Positions 4,823-5,049 of a DNA stretch of 5,049 nt are shown here, one piece after another (position 1 is the first letter of the stretch; each line of letters starts with the position of its first letter). A program made the position numbers and the translations under genes. The notes under the pieces were generated by a model. The model was given only the letters and a program-made list of their open reading frames with translations. It was not told where the DNA came from and did not search any database. Source of the stretch: Flavobacteriales bacterium (GTDB taxonomy: Bacteria > Bacteroidota > Bacteroidia > Flavobacteriales > PHOS-HE28); contig SSGN01000176.1 in assembly GCA_008016945.1 (NCBI GenBank), positions 1 to 5,049 of the forward strand. Reading direction: 5' to 3'.

Positions 4823-5049
4823 TGGTGGCGATGAACCCGGCAACGCGGTTGATTGATGAAAGCCTGTTGCCGGACCTCACCGATATCTACTTACCTGCCC
4901 GGCCTATTGATGGCAGTGAAATGACCTCGCCGGGCGCTTCCGCCTTTGTGTATGACGGGGCCCCCGAAGCCATGTTCTTGCGCGCCACGGCACTGCATCC
5001 CTGGGCGGATCGCCTGGCCACGCATGTGCGCGCGTTGGCAACCCAGACC
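4822..5049 (+). CDS. Unrecognised protein, N-terminal 76 residues
   Basis: An open frame runs from the ATG at 4822 to the end of the window without a stop. The start overlaps the previous stop as TGATG, and GGGAGA at 4809-4814 (7 nt upstream) is a good ribosome binding site; a second ATG lies at 4831. The visible protein begins MVAMNPATRLIDESLLPDL and has no signal peptide, prepilin leader or membrane segment, so it probably starts in the cytoplasm. The sequence is mixed Ala/Leu/Pro/Asp-rich without a motif I recognise. Position in the operon suggests a pilus-related job. One guess is the N-terminal domain of a second, PilT-like (retraction) ATPase, because such domains have no membrane segment and precede the Walker A motif by about 100 or more residues; nothing visible proves this. 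Confidence 0.6.
   Translation, partial: MVAMNPATRLIDESLLPDLTDIYLPARPIDGSEMTSPGASAFVYDGAPEAMFLRATALHPWADRLATHVRALATQT

Noticed and set aside
4235..5049. PilV-type shufflon (inversion repeats at a tip adhesin gene)
   Set aside because: I saw no repeated inverted recombination sites and no PilV-length adhesin or recombinase gene within the window.

Overview
The window is a segment of a type IVb pilus (type IV pilus / type II secretion family) biogenesis operon, all on the + strand, from a GC-rich Gram-negative bacterium, most likely a proteobacterium. The taxon cannot be fixed from the sequence. The order ATPase, inner-membrane platform protein, major prepilin matches the pilQ-pilR-pilS order known from IncI1-type thin pili (R64). 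This suggests a plasmid, integrative element or accessory chromosomal locus, but no transfer, integrase or replication gene is in view to prove it.

Layout. 1-612: the C-terminal part of a GspE/PilB-type assembly ATPase (its N-terminus lies before the window). 609-1712: a GspF/PilC-type platform protein overlapping it by 4 nt. 1713-1923: a 211-bp non-coding gap, rich in hairpins, with a candidate sigma70-type promoter and a strong ribosome binding site for the next gene. 1924-2502: the probable major prepilin. 2503-2560: a short gap holding a perfect 10-bp GC-rich hairpin. 2561-4822: four further prepilin-like genes, packed tightly (4-nt overlap, 4-nt overlap, 11-nt gap). 4822-5049: the 5' end of an unrecognised gene.

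The main observation is that all five pilin-like proteins share one architecture: a short basic leader ending in Gly, one N-terminal hydrophobic helix, a roughly 165-189 residue mature chain, and a C-terminal cysteine pair 42-49 residues apart close to the end. They differ at the normally invariant mature position 5 (Glu, Ser, Asn, Glu, Asp). The simplest reading is a pilus with one major subunit and four co-expressed minor pilins forming a priming or tip complex. The classical R64 layout has only PilS and PilV, so this expanded minor-pilin set is the part most worth following up. No prepilin peptidase, secretin or lytic transglycosylase gene lies in the window, so those functions must be encoded elsewhere.

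Expression logic inferred from the sequence: the major pilin has its own promoter candidate and the clearest ribosome binding site, and it is followed by a stable hairpin. The minor pilins are mostly translationally coupled and two use GTG starts. This fits a high major-to-minor subunit ratio.
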